DNA of 64,000 bases, taken from NCBI RefSeq assembly GCF_051486985.1, contig NZ_JAHVDV010000027.1, positions 1 to 64,000 on the forward strand, in the 5' to 3' direction. The stretch's first letter is position 1, and each line of letters starts with the position of its first letter. The translations under genes and the position numbers were made by a program. The notes under the pieces are model-generated. The model was given only the letters and a program-made list of their open reading frames with translations. It had not been told where the DNA came from and searched no databases. Origin of the DNA: CBFFRJ01 sp051486985 (lineage in GTDB: Bacteria; Pseudomonadota; Gammaproteobacteria; Enterobacterales; Enterobacteriaceae). Positions 6,844-15,796 of this stretch are shown here, piece by piece.

Positions 6844-8355
6844 CCCGTTTGCCAGCGCAATCCACGGTGCCTGCTCATAGAACACCTCTTGCGCCTGGCC
6901 ATAAAGCGCGGCACGTTTTGCCGGGTCGCTGGTCAGTTTAGCCTGTTGTACCGGGCCATCATAGGCTTTATCACACCAGCGTGCGGCATTAGCGCCACTT
7001 TTCACGCTGTTGCAGCCCAGCAGGGTGTCAGCAAAGTTATCCGGGTCGCCATTGTCAGACATCCAGCCAAAGAGCGCGGTATCATGCTCGCCACGGCGCA
7101 TACCTGCCAGGTATTCGCCCCATTCATAAGAGACAATTTTTGCTTTTACGCCCACTTTCGCCCAGTCACTCTGGATCATTTCCGCGATGCGTCGTGAGTT
7201 CGGGTTGTAAGGACGTTGAACCGGCATTGACCACAGTGTGGTTTCAAAGCCTTTATCAAGCCCGGCCTGCTTCAGCAGCGCTTTGGCTTTCTCTGGATCA
7301 TAAGCATAATCTTTTAACTCTTTCTTATAACCGAGCATGTTTGGCGGCAACGGTGACTTCGCCACGGTCGCAGACCCCATAAAGACCGCATCAATAATTG
7401 CTTTTTTGTCGGTTGCATAGTTCAGCGCCTGACGCACGAGCGCATTATCAAAGGGTTTCTTCTCGGTATTAAACGCCAGGTAACCCACGTTGAGGGCATC
7501 AACGGTGTGCAGGGTCAACGCTTTGTTGCCTTTAATCTGGTCAAACTGAACCGGTGCCGGTGCCGGAATGATCTGGCATTCGTTGGTCTGCAGTTTTGCC
7601 AGACGGGTCTGTACATCCGGGGTAATAGCAAAAATCAGATGCTTTGTCGGAACCGCGCCGTCCCAGTAATTGGGGTTTGCCAGGTAACGGATCTGAGCAT
7701 CGGCTTTGTACTGCTGCAGAACATAAGGCCCGGTGCCAATTGGCCAGTTATCTACGTTTTCAGGCGTCCCTTTTTTCATCATCGCATCGGCGTATTCCGC
7801 TGAGAGGATAGACGCAAAATCCATTCCCCAGTCGGCCAGGAAGGCAGCGTTAGGCTCCGTGAGAACAAACTGAACGTGATAATCATCGACTTTTTTAACT
7901 TCCTGAATGAGTTTATCCAGTCCTACATCGCTGAAATATTCATAATTTCCCTTAGAAACATTATGATAAGGATGGTTAGGGTCTTTCTGACGCATCACCG
8001 AGAAAATAACGTCATCGGCGTTGAAATCGCGCGTAGGTTTAAAGAATTTATTGCTGTTAAATTTCACACCCTGGCGCAACGTGAAGGTATAGGTTTTGCC
8101 ATCCGGGGAGATGGTCCAGTCGGTTGCAAGGGAAGGAACCGGGGTATTTTTTACCGGATCAAAGTTTACCAGACGGTTGTAAAGGACCTGGGAACTGGCA
8201 ACAAAAGAGGGGCCAGAGCTGGCGATTTGTGGGTTGAAGGACTCAGGAGAGGCTTCGGAGCAGTAAACAAGCGTGTCCTGGTTAGCAGCCCATGCCGCCC
8301 CTGTGGGTAGTAAGGTGCTCAGCGCCAGCGCGAGCAGGGTTTTCCTTGCGTTCAT
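6814..8355 (-). CDS. DppA-like peptide ABC transporter binding protein, 3' frameshifted
   Basis: A family 5 periplasmic solute-binding protein closely related to DppA. It has a signal peptide (ending near GAAWAA), the motif LVYCSEASPESFNPQ at the mature N-terminus, and the lobe motifs PVQRPYNPNSRRIAEMIQ and YEWGEYLAGM. The start is the ATG at 8355; an upstream in-frame ATG lacks a signal-peptide rationale. The open frame stops at 6814 after LPPAVT, about 25 residues short of the family end, because of a one-base shift near 6843; the original stop would be at 6758. No permease or ATPase gene is adjacent, so it would have to share a transporter such as DppBCDF. The truncated product may be unstable. 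Confidence 0.9.
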   Translation of the reverse strand: MNARKTLLALALSTLLPTGAAWAANQDTLVYCSEASPESFNPQIASSGPSFVASSQVLYNRLVNFDPVKNTPVPSLATDWTISPDGKTYTFTLRQGVKFNSNKFFKPTRDFNADDVIFSVMRQKDPNHPYHNVSKGNYEYFSDVGLDKLIQEVKKVDDYHVQFVLTEPNAAFLADWGMDFASILSAEYADAMMKKGTPENVDNWPIGTGPYVLQQYKADAQIRYLANPNYWDGAVPTKHLIFAITPDVQTRLAKLQTNECQIIPAPAPVQFDQIKGNKALTLHTVDALNVGYLAFNTEKKPFDNALVRQALNYATDKKAIIDAVFMGSATVAKSPLPPNMLGYKKELKDYAYDPEKAKALLKQAGLDKGFETTLWSMPVQRPYNPNSRRIAEMIQSDWAKVGVKAKIVSYEWGEYLAGMRRGEHDTALFGWMSDNGDPDNFADTLLGCNSVKSGANAARWCDKAYDGPVQQAKLTSDPAKRAALYGQAQEVFYEQAPWIALANGKTFLPPAVT

Positions 8356-8633
8356 CGTTTGAAACCTTATTTTTATATGAAACCGTAATCTCAGCACAGC
8401 AGATGTGAACTGGCAAATAACGAATCACTATCAGGTTATTCTAAAGCAGTTGTTTTCGCTGAAATCTTCGCCAGAATTAAATAATAAAATCGACTTAAGC
8501 AAATTCAGCCTCGGCAGAACGTCGCCGGATCGCCAATGGGTCGAGAATTCAATGGTTTTGCGCTCTCTTCTGCCGTTTGTCTGGCATAACAATGCGTACA
8601 GTAGACGCGTGAAAAAGTCTATGGGATGAAAAC

Positions 8634-10007
8634 GTGGCAAAAACTCTCTTGCGCAGCGGCTGTCTGGATGATTTCCAGGCCGTTGGTGGTGGTGGTCAGG
8701 CCGTCTTTGATTCGGCACTGCAAATTCGTGAAGCCCTGCGTCTGCGAAAGCAGCAGGCTCTGGTCGACTGCCTGGCCATTCCGCAGGTTAATGACGAAGG
8801 CGATCGCGTCGACTGGTACTCTCCTGTCGAGGGGCGCGCCGTTGCGTGGAAAGCTGCAGATGAAGAGGCCCGTTTTCGCGCCCTTCGCTACCTCGACAGC
8901 ACGCTGGACAGCGCTGCGGCCCTGAGCCGAAAATGCATTCAGTCGCCGAAAACAGCGCAGCAACTGTTTGGTTCGCTGCTTGAAAAAGCGCTGCAGTTTC
9001 CTGGTGAAAACCACGTTTTCCTGGTGGAGGGTAAACCCGTTATCACCTTCTGGGGATTTGTTAACCTTAACGAAAGTGCACGCGACGATGTGCTGGAATG
9101 TTTACGCAAAGAAGACGTTCCTGAGCCGGTTATTCTGATTGAGCCGGAGCCAGAACCAGAGTCCGAGCCGGAACCTGAAGGGGTTGATGAACCCGTTATC
9201 GCAACCAGTTTCACTCATGCAGACGAACCGCTTCTGAGCGCGGTGCCGCCGGTTAGCGTTCCCCGCCCAGAGGCGCCGTCAGACGAGGTTGTTGCCCCCG
9301 TTACGCCGCCGCCTCCGCCAGCGGTCGAGCAAACCGCACCGGTTAAACGTCGTCGTTATGGTGTCTGGGCACTGCCCATTGCTGCCGCCGTAGCGGTGGC
9401 GGTTGCAGCACCCCTTGTGCTTAAGCAGCAGAACAGCGCACCGGTTGCGCGCTCTGTCATTGAGCAGACGGCGAGCGCGCCTGCACCTGCGCCCGTGGTA
9501 GCGCCAGTCGCCCCGCCCACCGTGCTCTCAGCAACCCTGCCATTGCATCAGGCTGAAGTCGTCGAACCGGTTGTGGAAAAAGCCGAACCGGCGCGTAAAC
9601 CTGTGGTTATTGCGGCCATCCCGAAAGACGCACTGGTGATGGATGCACAACAAATCAAAACCGGGGCGACGCGTTTTCTAAACGGTAACTGGCGCGTGGT
9701 CATGGATGTGAAAGATGAGGCCACGGGTAAAGCACCGACTATCCGCTTCCAGATCCAGAACAATAAAGGGACGGCACGCATCATTCAGGGGAATAATATC
9801 TCCTGTCGTGCAGAGCTGTTCTCGGGTTTACATGATACGGGCGTGCTGATGATCAAGAGCCGTAGTACGGCACGTTGCAGCGACGGCACCCGCTATCCGA
9901 TGCCGGAAATCGCCTGTAAGGCAGGTAATAACGATGTCGCGGAATGCACGGCGCAATTTGATGCTAATACCCCCGTTTCCGTGACCTTCAGAAAAACAGG
10001 TGCCTGA
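8634..10007 (+). CDS. srfA: SrfA, single-pass membrane protein of the srfABC operon
   Basis: First gene of srfABC, named in Salmonella as SsrB-regulated factors; the biochemical function is not established. The 457 residues show a soluble N-terminal domain (1-165), an acidic Glu-Pro linker (about 163-182), a proline-rich stretch, then KRRR (238-241) and one membrane helix (about 243-263). After this comes a second Pro/Ala-rich linker and a C-terminal domain (about 335-457) with cysteines at 391, 415, 428 and 438. The basic residues before the helix predict N-in/C-out topology, which would put those cysteines in the periplasm. The start is a GTG at 8634 after GGGA at about 7 bases. It overlaps a possible GTG start of srfB. 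Confidence 0.88.
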   Translation: MAKTLLRSGCLDDFQAVGGGGQAVFDSALQIREALRLRKQQALVDCLAIPQVNDEGDRVDWYSPVEGRAVAWKAADEEARFRALRYLDSTLDSAAALSRKCIQSPKTAQQLFGSLLEKALQFPGENHVFLVEGKPVITFWGFVNLNESARDDVLECLRKEDVPEPVILIEPEPEPESEPEPEGVDEPVIATSFTHADEPLLSAVPPVSVPRPEAPSDEVVAPVTPPPPPAVEQTAPVKRRRYGVWALPIAAAVAVAVAAPLVLKQQNSAPVARSVIEQTASAPAPAPVVAPVAPPTVLSATLPLHQAEVVEPVVEKAEPARKPVVIAAIPKDALVMDAQQIKTGATRFLNGNWRVVMDVKDEATGKAPTIRFQIQNNKGTARIIQGNNISCRAELFSGLHDTGVLMIKSRSTARCSDGTRYPMPEIACKAGNNDVAECTAQFDANTPVSVTFRKTGA

Positions 10008-10011
10008 TTTT

Positions 10012-12993
10012 ATGCTGGTTAATCTTTGCGATTACAAACAGAGCGTCACCCTGATTGCCAACAGTGGCGTGCAGTTTCTCGATTTTGGCCTGACGCCACA
10101 GGAGTCGGCTCAGAGCGGTCGGTTCGTGCGTAAAACGGCAAATGGCCCGCTCCTGCGACTGGATTACGATCTGGTTAACGAGCGGTACACCTTGCCGGGC
10201 CGTCATGGCAGTCAGCCCGAAGTCGTGAAGCCTGAAAGCACCCAGTCGCTGCACACCTCCCTTGCCATCCTGGATGGCATATGGCTGCCCATTCCGTTTC
10301 TGCGCTTTAACCCGCCACGTACCTTCGTGGAGGGGCCGGACAACTGGGCGCGGGTACAGATCCGTAAACTCACTGCCCCGGACGGGGCCGGTAATACCCA
10401 CCGTGTCACCCTTGCGCTGGACAGCCAGATCAACGGTAACTCCCCTTCGGCCCTTGCGCCGCAGGAAAACGACATTCTCAACGGCACACGTTTTTCGCTG
10501 GCCTGGCGCGATGATGAGGTTGCCGACTTTCTTGATCAAACCTGGGTTGACGGCTGGTTGCGGGAAGCCTTTCTTCAGTACGCCAGCCAGAACGATACGC
10601 GCAGCGAGCGCGACATAGCGCAGGCGATGCGTGGCTTTGAATACCAGTCCCACTGGCTGAACCTGCTCACGCTGCTCGGCACACAGCTTCAGGTGCCGGA
10701 AGTAAAAATTGTCACCCACACCCTCAGTACCCCTGCGATCCCGGTTGATCTTATTCTCGACGTCGGTAACACCCATACATGCGGCGTTATCATCGAAGAT
10801 CATGGCGATGCCAACGACGGTCTGCGCCAGACAGCGGAGCTTCAGGTTCGTTCTCTGAGCGAGCCCCAGTTCCTTAATGAGCCGCTGTTTACCAGTCGCC
10901 TTGAGTTCTCTGAAGCCCGTTTTGGCAAACAGCATTTCTCCGTAGAAAGCGGTCGTGAAGATGCTTTCGTCTGGCCGTCTATTGTTCGTGTCGGCGATGA
11001 AGCCCGTAAGCTGGCCATGCAGCGGTTGGGTACAGAGGGCAATAGCGGCATCTCCAGCCCGCGTCGTTATCTGTGGGATGAGACGCCAGTATTACAGGAC
11101 TGGCGCTTTAGTCAGATGAACAGCAAAACCCAGCGCGAACCGCTGGCAACGGCGTTCCCGCTGATGAATCTGATGAATGATGAAGGTCAGCCGCTCTATA
11201 CCCTGCCGCTGGACGAACGTCTGCCGGTCTTCTCGCCGCAGTACAGCCGCAGCACGCTGATGACCCATATGCTCTGCGAACTTCTGGCGCAAGCGCTCGG
11301 ACAGATGAACAGCGTGGCAACCCGCTTGCGGCTGGGTTTCCCGGCATCGCCCCGCCAGTTGCGTACCCTTATCCTTACGTTACCCTCAGCAATGCCTAAG
11401 CAGGAGCGTGAGATCTTCCGTCGCCGCATGTTTGAAGCGATAGCGATTGTCTGGAAAGCGATGGGCTGGCACCCGCAGGACGAGGACTTTGCTAACCGCA
11501 AACACCAGGATAAGAGCGTGGTGCCGGTTCCGCGTATTCAGATGGAGTGGGATGAAGCCAGCTGCGGTCAGCTGGTGTGGCTCTATAACGAAGCCATTTC
11601 TCGCTATTCCGGCCAGACGGAAACCTTCTTTGCCGCTCAGGCGCGCCCGGACAGAGCAGAGCCCGAAGGGATGCCAGCAGGCCGCTCGCTACGGGTCGCC
11701 TCGCTGGATATCGGTGGCGGTACTACCGATATGGCCATCACCCATTATCAACTGGACGATGGCACTGGCAGCAACGTCAAAATCACGCCGCAGCTGTTGT
11801 TCCGCGAGGGCTTTAAGGTAGCCGGCGATGACATTCTGCTGGATATTATCCAGCGCTGCGTCCTGCCCGCGATGCAAACGCAACTGCAAAAGGCTGGCAT
11901 TACGGATGCGGCCTCCCTGATGGCAACCTTGTTCAGTGATTCAGGTCGCATTGATACGCAGGCAATTTTGCGCCAGCAGACCACATTGCAGCTGTTTATG
12001 CCTGTCGGTCATGCGATTCTGGCGGCCTGGGAAGAGAGCGATATCAACGATCCGTTAGCCGGTTTACATGCCACTTTTGGTGAATTGCTTACCCAGCGCC
12101 CTACCCGCAATGTCATGAACTACTTAAGACAGGCTATCGATCATGCGCTCCCCTCTGGTTCACCGGAATTCGACGTACTCAGCGTCCCGCTTCAGGTTAA
12201 TTTCCGGGAATTGCAGGAGGCCATGCTCGCCGGGCAGTTCACTCTCACCGCCCCCTTACACGCGGTGTGCGAGGCTATCAGCCATTACTGCTGCGATGTC
12301 TTGCTGATTATGGGCCGTCCGGGCTGTCTGCCAGGGGTGCAGGCGTTGATTCGTCACCTGCAACCTGTTCCGGTTAACCGGATGATCTGGCTTGATAAAT
12401 ACCGTGTACATGAGTGGTATCCGTTCAGTCAGCAGGGCAAGATAGGCAACCCGAAATCCACAGCGGCAGTAGGCGCGATGTTATGCAGCCTGGCGCTCGA
12501 TCTCCGTCTGCCGCGTTTTAACTTCAAAGCGGCAGACATTGGTGCCTACTCCACCGTGCGCTATCTCGGCGTGCTGGACAATGTGGTGAATACCTTGCGT
12601 GATGAGAATATCTGGTATCACGACATCGATCTGGATAAGCCCAACGCCAAACTGGATGCCCGTCTGCACTTCCCACTGCGCGGCAATATTACGCTGGGAT
12701 TCCGCCAGCTTGCCAATGCGCGGTGGCCTGCCACCCCACTCTATACGCTGAGTATCAACTCCGCCGAACTGGCAAAAACCATCGCCGGTGATGGCGTCCT
12801 GAATGTGCGTTTACAGTTTAGTGGTGGCAATAAGCATCAAGGACCGGAGTCCTTTATGCTTAGCGAAGCCTGGCTTCAGGATGGCACGCCGGTTCCTGCC
12901 GACGCGCTAACCTTCAAACTGAATACGCTGGCCGATCGCCGCCACAGCGGCAGCCATTACTGGATCGACAGCGGGAGTGTGTACCTGAAATGA
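10012..12993 (+). CDS. srfB: SrfB, actin/Hsp70-like ATPase-fold protein
   Basis: A large cytoplasmic protein of 993 residues from the ATG at 10012 (997 if the GTG at 10000, which overlaps the srfA stop, is used). Two motifs mark the actin/Hsp70/sugar-kinase fold. DVGNTHTCGVI (near residue 250) resembles the phosphate-1 loop, and SLDIGGGTTDMAIT (near 565) the phosphate-2 loop. IMGRPGCLPGVQALI (near 765) resembles the adenosine motif. Spacing between the motifs is larger than in DnaK, so insertions are likely. The family is known as SrfB (virulence factor SrfB). It probably binds ATP and works with SrfA and SrfC. Whether it forms filaments or acts as a chaperone is not known. Confidence 0.9.
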   Translation: MLVNLCDYKQSVTLIANSGVQFLDFGLTPQESAQSGRFVRKTANGPLLRLDYDLVNERYTLPGRHGSQPEVVKPESTQSLHTSLAILDGIWLPIPFLRFNPPRTFVEGPDNWARVQIRKLTAPDGAGNTHRVTLALDSQINGNSPSALAPQENDILNGTRFSLAWRDDEVADFLDQTWVDGWLREAFLQYASQNDTRSERDIAQAMRGFEYQSHWLNLLTLLGTQLQVPEVKIVTHTLSTPAIPVDLILDVGNTHTCGVIIEDHGDANDGLRQTAELQVRSLSEPQFLNEPLFTSRLEFSEARFGKQHFSVESGREDAFVWPSIVRVGDEARKLAMQRLGTEGNSGISSPRRYLWDETPVLQDWRFSQMNSKTQREPLATAFPLMNLMNDEGQPLYTLPLDERLPVFSPQYSRSTLMTHMLCELLAQALGQMNSVATRLRLGFPASPRQLRTLILTLPSAMPKQEREIFRRRMFEAIAIVWKAMGWHPQDEDFANRKHQDKSVVPVPRIQMEWDEASCGQLVWLYNEAISRYSGQTETFFAAQARPDRAEPEGMPAGRSLRVASLDIGGGTTDMAITHYQLDDGTGSNVKITPQLLFREGFKVAGDDILLDIIQRCVLPAMQTQLQKAGITDAASLMATLFSDSGRIDTQAILRQQTTLQLFMPVGHAILAAWEESDINDPLAGLHATFGELLTQRPTRNVMNYLRQAIDHALPSGSPEFDVLSVPLQVNFRELQEAMLAGQFTLTAPLHAVCEAISHYCCDVLLIMGRPGCLPGVQALIRHLQPVPVNRMIWLDKYRVHEWYPFSQQGKIGNPKSTAAVGAMLCSLALDLRLPRFNFKAADIGAYSTVRYLGVLDNVVNTLRDENIWYHDIDLDKPNAKLDARLHFPLRGNITLGFRQLANARWPATPLYTLSINSAELAKTIAGDGVLNVRLQFSGGNKHQGPESFMLSEAWLQDGTPVPADALTFKLNTLADRRHSGSHYWIDSGSVYLK

Positions 12994-15161
12994 GTGCGAG
13001 CATGAACACAACCCAGGCGCTTCGTGCATGGATCAATGAGAACCGCCAGCATTCTCCTTTGCTGGAAGATGATGCCGATGCGCTGCTGGCCCGTCTGACC
13101 GCCAGCGCGGCAGAAGAACATGCCCTGGATGAGGCCGCGCGTGCGCCCTGCACTGTCGGGCTTTATGGCCACTCCCAGGCTGCCAAAGCCCATCTGCTGG
13201 GTGCGCTCTGCCAGAGCGGCAACGGACGATTAAATGTTCAGCCTGGCGAGAAAACGCTGGATTATTTCACCCATATCAACCCCGGCCATATGCTGACCCG
13301 CATGGCGCTGCGCTTTAGCCGTCATCATGAGGCGGTGGATGAGAATTTCCCGCTGCGTCTGCGCCTCATCAGTGAAGCGGACCTGGTGCAGATTTTTATC
13401 GTTCACGCCCAGACGATGCCCGATCTGCGACGCGTGGAAAAGTCGGTGGCAGAAAATCGTATTGCTAAATGGCGTGCGTTGCGTCAGCCCAACCCCGTTC
13501 CGGGGTTAATCGCTGAGGAGGTCGGGGCTATCGGTCGTTTCTGGCGTACCTGCGTGCCGGCATCCCAACAGCATCTGGATGATGCGCTCTGGTATGAACT
13601 TGCCTGCCTGCTGCCGTCGCTGGACTTGAGCGCCCGCGCCAGCGCCTGGTCTCTGTTATGGGGTGAACATCAGGAACTGACGCAGCTTTGGTTATCGCTG
13701 GCCCACACCCTGCATCAGACCGGTAATGCCGCTGAGCTTGCGGCACCGCTGAGCCTGCTGGTGGATAACTTCGCGCTGCCGACAGAAGGTTTCCTTACCC
13801 CCGCTGCTTCGTCCTTTGAAGAGGTCGCCAGCGAGGTGGTGGTGCACCCGTGGTCGCAGGCGCAACTGCAAAACGCAGTCAGTATTCCGTTATCCACGCT
13901 TGCCCTGCTGACCAAAGAGCTGGTGCTTCCGGTCGAAGAGAGCGTGCTGGAGAATGTCGATATTCTTGATATTCCGACTCCGACCAGAGCAGAGGGTGAT
14001 CCCTTATGGAACAGTAAATGCCGCTGGTTACTCGACAGTTATCGCCAGTCTTTACAACCGGATGTCCTGCTCATCTGCAACGCTACCTCGCAACGCAGTG
14101 AGACATCAGCCACGGCCAGGGCACTACTGCACTGGGTGAAGGAGACGCAGTCAGGCCAGGAGGCCGCGCTTCCGGGTCTGGTCTGGACTATTACGCCACA
14201 CGATGCGCGATTTACCGGTGGGCAGAATCTTGACGAGGTTATTCAGCAACTGGTGGGCAAACCCGGCCAGCACTGGGGTACACTGCAGGCGCTGGATTCC
14301 AGCAGTCTGCAACGGGTGCTGGAATGGCTGGCGCAGGCCACCGCGCCTGCGCTTCGGCAAAATCGCCTTCATGCGCTGCGCGAGCGACATCATGCTGCTC
14401 TCCACGATCTCATGCAGGCCTGGGTGACAACACCGGCTAAAGAAAACAGTGCGCAAAAGGCCCGTGCCGAAGCCGTTGTGCGGGAGCTGCAGGCGCATGC
14501 TTCCCGTCACGGGGAGCTGCTGGAGGGCATGATGCCGGACATGCAGCAGTTTGATAATTTATGGAAAGTGCAGCAACCGCGTGAAGAGCAGGTCAGCGGC
14601 CTGTTTAATGAAGCCATCGATCTCTTTGCTGAGTCGACGGATAACCGGGAGCAACTGCATACCTCACGCGATGTGGGCCAGCAGGCCCATGCCATGTGGG
14701 TGAATCATGTTCGCCAGTGGAGCCGTAACGATGATAATGCAGCCCGCCTGGGCGTAACGCCTACAACCCTGCGACAAATGGCTGAAATCGTGATTGTCTC
14801 CAGCTATCGCCTGGGGCTGCCGGAACAGTTGCAGAAAACCATGCAGCGCGACACCGCCTGCGCCGCGCAGTTGTATGCTGAAACGGGGAACTTTGTCGCC
14901 TGGCTTGGTTATGCCGCCGTGAAGCCCTCTGAACGCCCTTCCAGCCGCGTGCTGAAGGGGACGCCTGTTTTCGTTTCGGCCCCGGTAGTGACGGGTGAAC
15001 GTCTGACAAGATTAGGTGATCAGCCGGTCCATGCGGCAACCCGCTATGTCTATGACTGGTTGGTGGCGTTGTACAGTCGCGCGGTTGAAAACATGGGGTA
15101 CAGCCATCCGCTCGACGTTTCCACGACGGCGCGTAAGAAGCTCAAAGCCTTACTGCCATAA
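12990..15161 (+). CDS. srfC: SrfC, large protein with degenerate P-loop
   Basis: Third gene of srfABC, 723 residues, overlapping srfB by ATGA. Near the N-terminus VGLYGHSQAAKAHLL (57-71) sits where a Walker A loop would be after a beta strand, but it reads GHSQAAKA instead of GxxxxGK[ST]. The glycine and the hydroxyl residue are both alanine, while the lysine remains. The rest is mostly helical, with long helices around 460-560 that recall dynamin-like or septin-like stalks, though this is only a pattern impression. The family is annotated as putative virulence effector SrfC. Nucleotide binding is uncertain in this copy. Confidence 0.87.
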   Translation: MSASMNTTQALRAWINENRQHSPLLEDDADALLARLTASAAEEHALDEAARAPCTVGLYGHSQAAKAHLLGALCQSGNGRLNVQPGEKTLDYFTHINPGHMLTRMALRFSRHHEAVDENFPLRLRLISEADLVQIFIVHAQTMPDLRRVEKSVAENRIAKWRALRQPNPVPGLIAEEVGAIGRFWRTCVPASQQHLDDALWYELACLLPSLDLSARASAWSLLWGEHQELTQLWLSLAHTLHQTGNAAELAAPLSLLVDNFALPTEGFLTPAASSFEEVASEVVVHPWSQAQLQNAVSIPLSTLALLTKELVLPVEESVLENVDILDIPTPTRAEGDPLWNSKCRWLLDSYRQSLQPDVLLICNATSQRSETSATARALLHWVKETQSGQEAALPGLVWTITPHDARFTGGQNLDEVIQQLVGKPGQHWGTLQALDSSSLQRVLEWLAQATAPALRQNRLHALRERHHAALHDLMQAWVTTPAKENSAQKARAEAVVRELQAHASRHGELLEGMMPDMQQFDNLWKVQQPREEQVSGLFNEAIDLFAESTDNREQLHTSRDVGQQAHAMWVNHVRQWSRNDDNAARLGVTPTTLRQMAEIVIVSSYRLGLPEQLQKTMQRDTACAAQLYAETGNFVAWLGYAAVKPSERPSSRVLKGTPVFVSAPVVTGERLTRLGDQPVHAATRYVYDWLVALYSRAVENMGYSHPLDVSTTARKKLKALLP

Positions 15162-15162
15162 A

Positions 15163-15199
15163 AAAATGACCCGGCCACTGAGGTGTGTCGGGTCATTTT
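15163..15199 (+). terminator. Rho-independent terminator of srfABC
   Basis: AAAATGACCCG at 15163-15173 pairs perfectly with CGGGTCATTTT at 15189-15199, directly after the srfC stop and followed by CTTT. The A-run before the stem lets it act on both strands, so it may also end the convergent ortT transcript. Confidence 0.8.
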
Positions 15200-15214
15200 C
15201 TTTACGCATTTCAT

Positions 15215-15388
15215 CTATAACAGAGAAAATGCCAGTGCCACCGGAAAGCTCAGGGGCCAGGTTGCGCCTATCAGTAGCGCGCTCAATGCTTTCATACGCC
15301 GGGTCTCTTTCGACAGAAACCACGTGCTCACTCCGGCCACCACTGCCATCACCGCATAAAAAACGAGCATCCAGAAATACAGGTCCAT
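15215..15388 (-). CDS. OrtT/GhoT-family small membrane toxin (copy 1)
   Basis: A 57-residue protein with two membrane segments (about 5-25 and 34-56) separated by a charged loop (SKETRRMK). The ending GATWPLSFPVALAFSLL is the hallmark of the GhoT/OrtT family, whose members are exactly this length and damage the inner membrane, lowering the proton-motive force and ATP. The start at 15388 follows a strong AAGGAGG site. It is the downstream member of a tandem pair on the same strand. No GhoS-like antitoxin is present, so it is an orphan of the OrtT type. Confidence 0.9.
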   Translation of the reverse strand: MDLYFWMLVFYAVMAVVAGVSTWFLSKETRRMKALSALLIGATWPLSFPVALAFSLL

Positions 15389-15492
15389 CTTCTGCCTCCT
15401 TTCCGTGGAAAACATCTGCAGACCTATGTTGCACAAGAGTGCCTTTCTGTAATGTCTGCGCCGTCACGCATTGGCAGGAATAATGGAAAACA

Positions 15493-15666
15493 TCAGAAGA
15501 TGGAGATCAGTAATGCCACGGGAAAACTCATGGGCCACGTCGACCCTACCAGAAACGCGCTCAGAAAACGGATGCGTTTGCGATCGCTGGAGAGAAACCA
15601 GGTAATCACTGAACAAATCAACGCCATAATAGCGTAAAAAACCAACATTTTTTGATAAAGCGTCAT
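15493..15666 (-). CDS. ortT: Orphan membrane toxin OrtT (copy 2)
   Basis: A 57-residue two-helix membrane protein that matches E. coli OrtT (YdcX) most closely, with LVFYAIMA in helix 1 and RIRFLSAFLVGSTWPMSFPVA in helix 2 (written here in part). OrtT lowers membrane potential and ATP under amino-acid or thymine stress and has no cognate antitoxin. The ATG at 15666 has only a weak ribosome site; a GTG three codons upstream is possible. In E. coli ortT lies between patD and ydcY. Here it lies between the same two genes, but srfABC and other genes separate it from each. Confidence 0.92.
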   Translation of the reverse strand: MTLYQKMLVFYAIMALICSVITWFLSSDRKRIRFLSAFLVGSTWPMSFPVALLISIF

Positions 15667-15796
15667 AGCCCGCACTAATATTTTGAAAACAAAACGACCG
15701 CAATATGCTCGTTTTGTTGACGCACATCAAGTTTTATTCACATAAAATGCGGTTTTTACAACGTAGATGTTAGCCAATGTAACCCTTTCGTCCAGG

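Noticed and set aside
8405..8629. 74-codon plus-strand gene between the binding protein and srfA
   Set aside because: It lies in the divergent promoter region with no similarity that I can recognise and no clear ribosome site.
9988..10935. Long minus-strand frame (315 codons) inside srfB
   Set aside because: It is antisense to a protein with clear ATPase-fold motifs and has no recognisable domain.
15215..15666. GhoST type V toxin-antitoxin system
   Set aside because: No GhoS-like endoribonuclease gene (about 98 residues) is found on either side, so only orphan OrtT-type toxins are supported.
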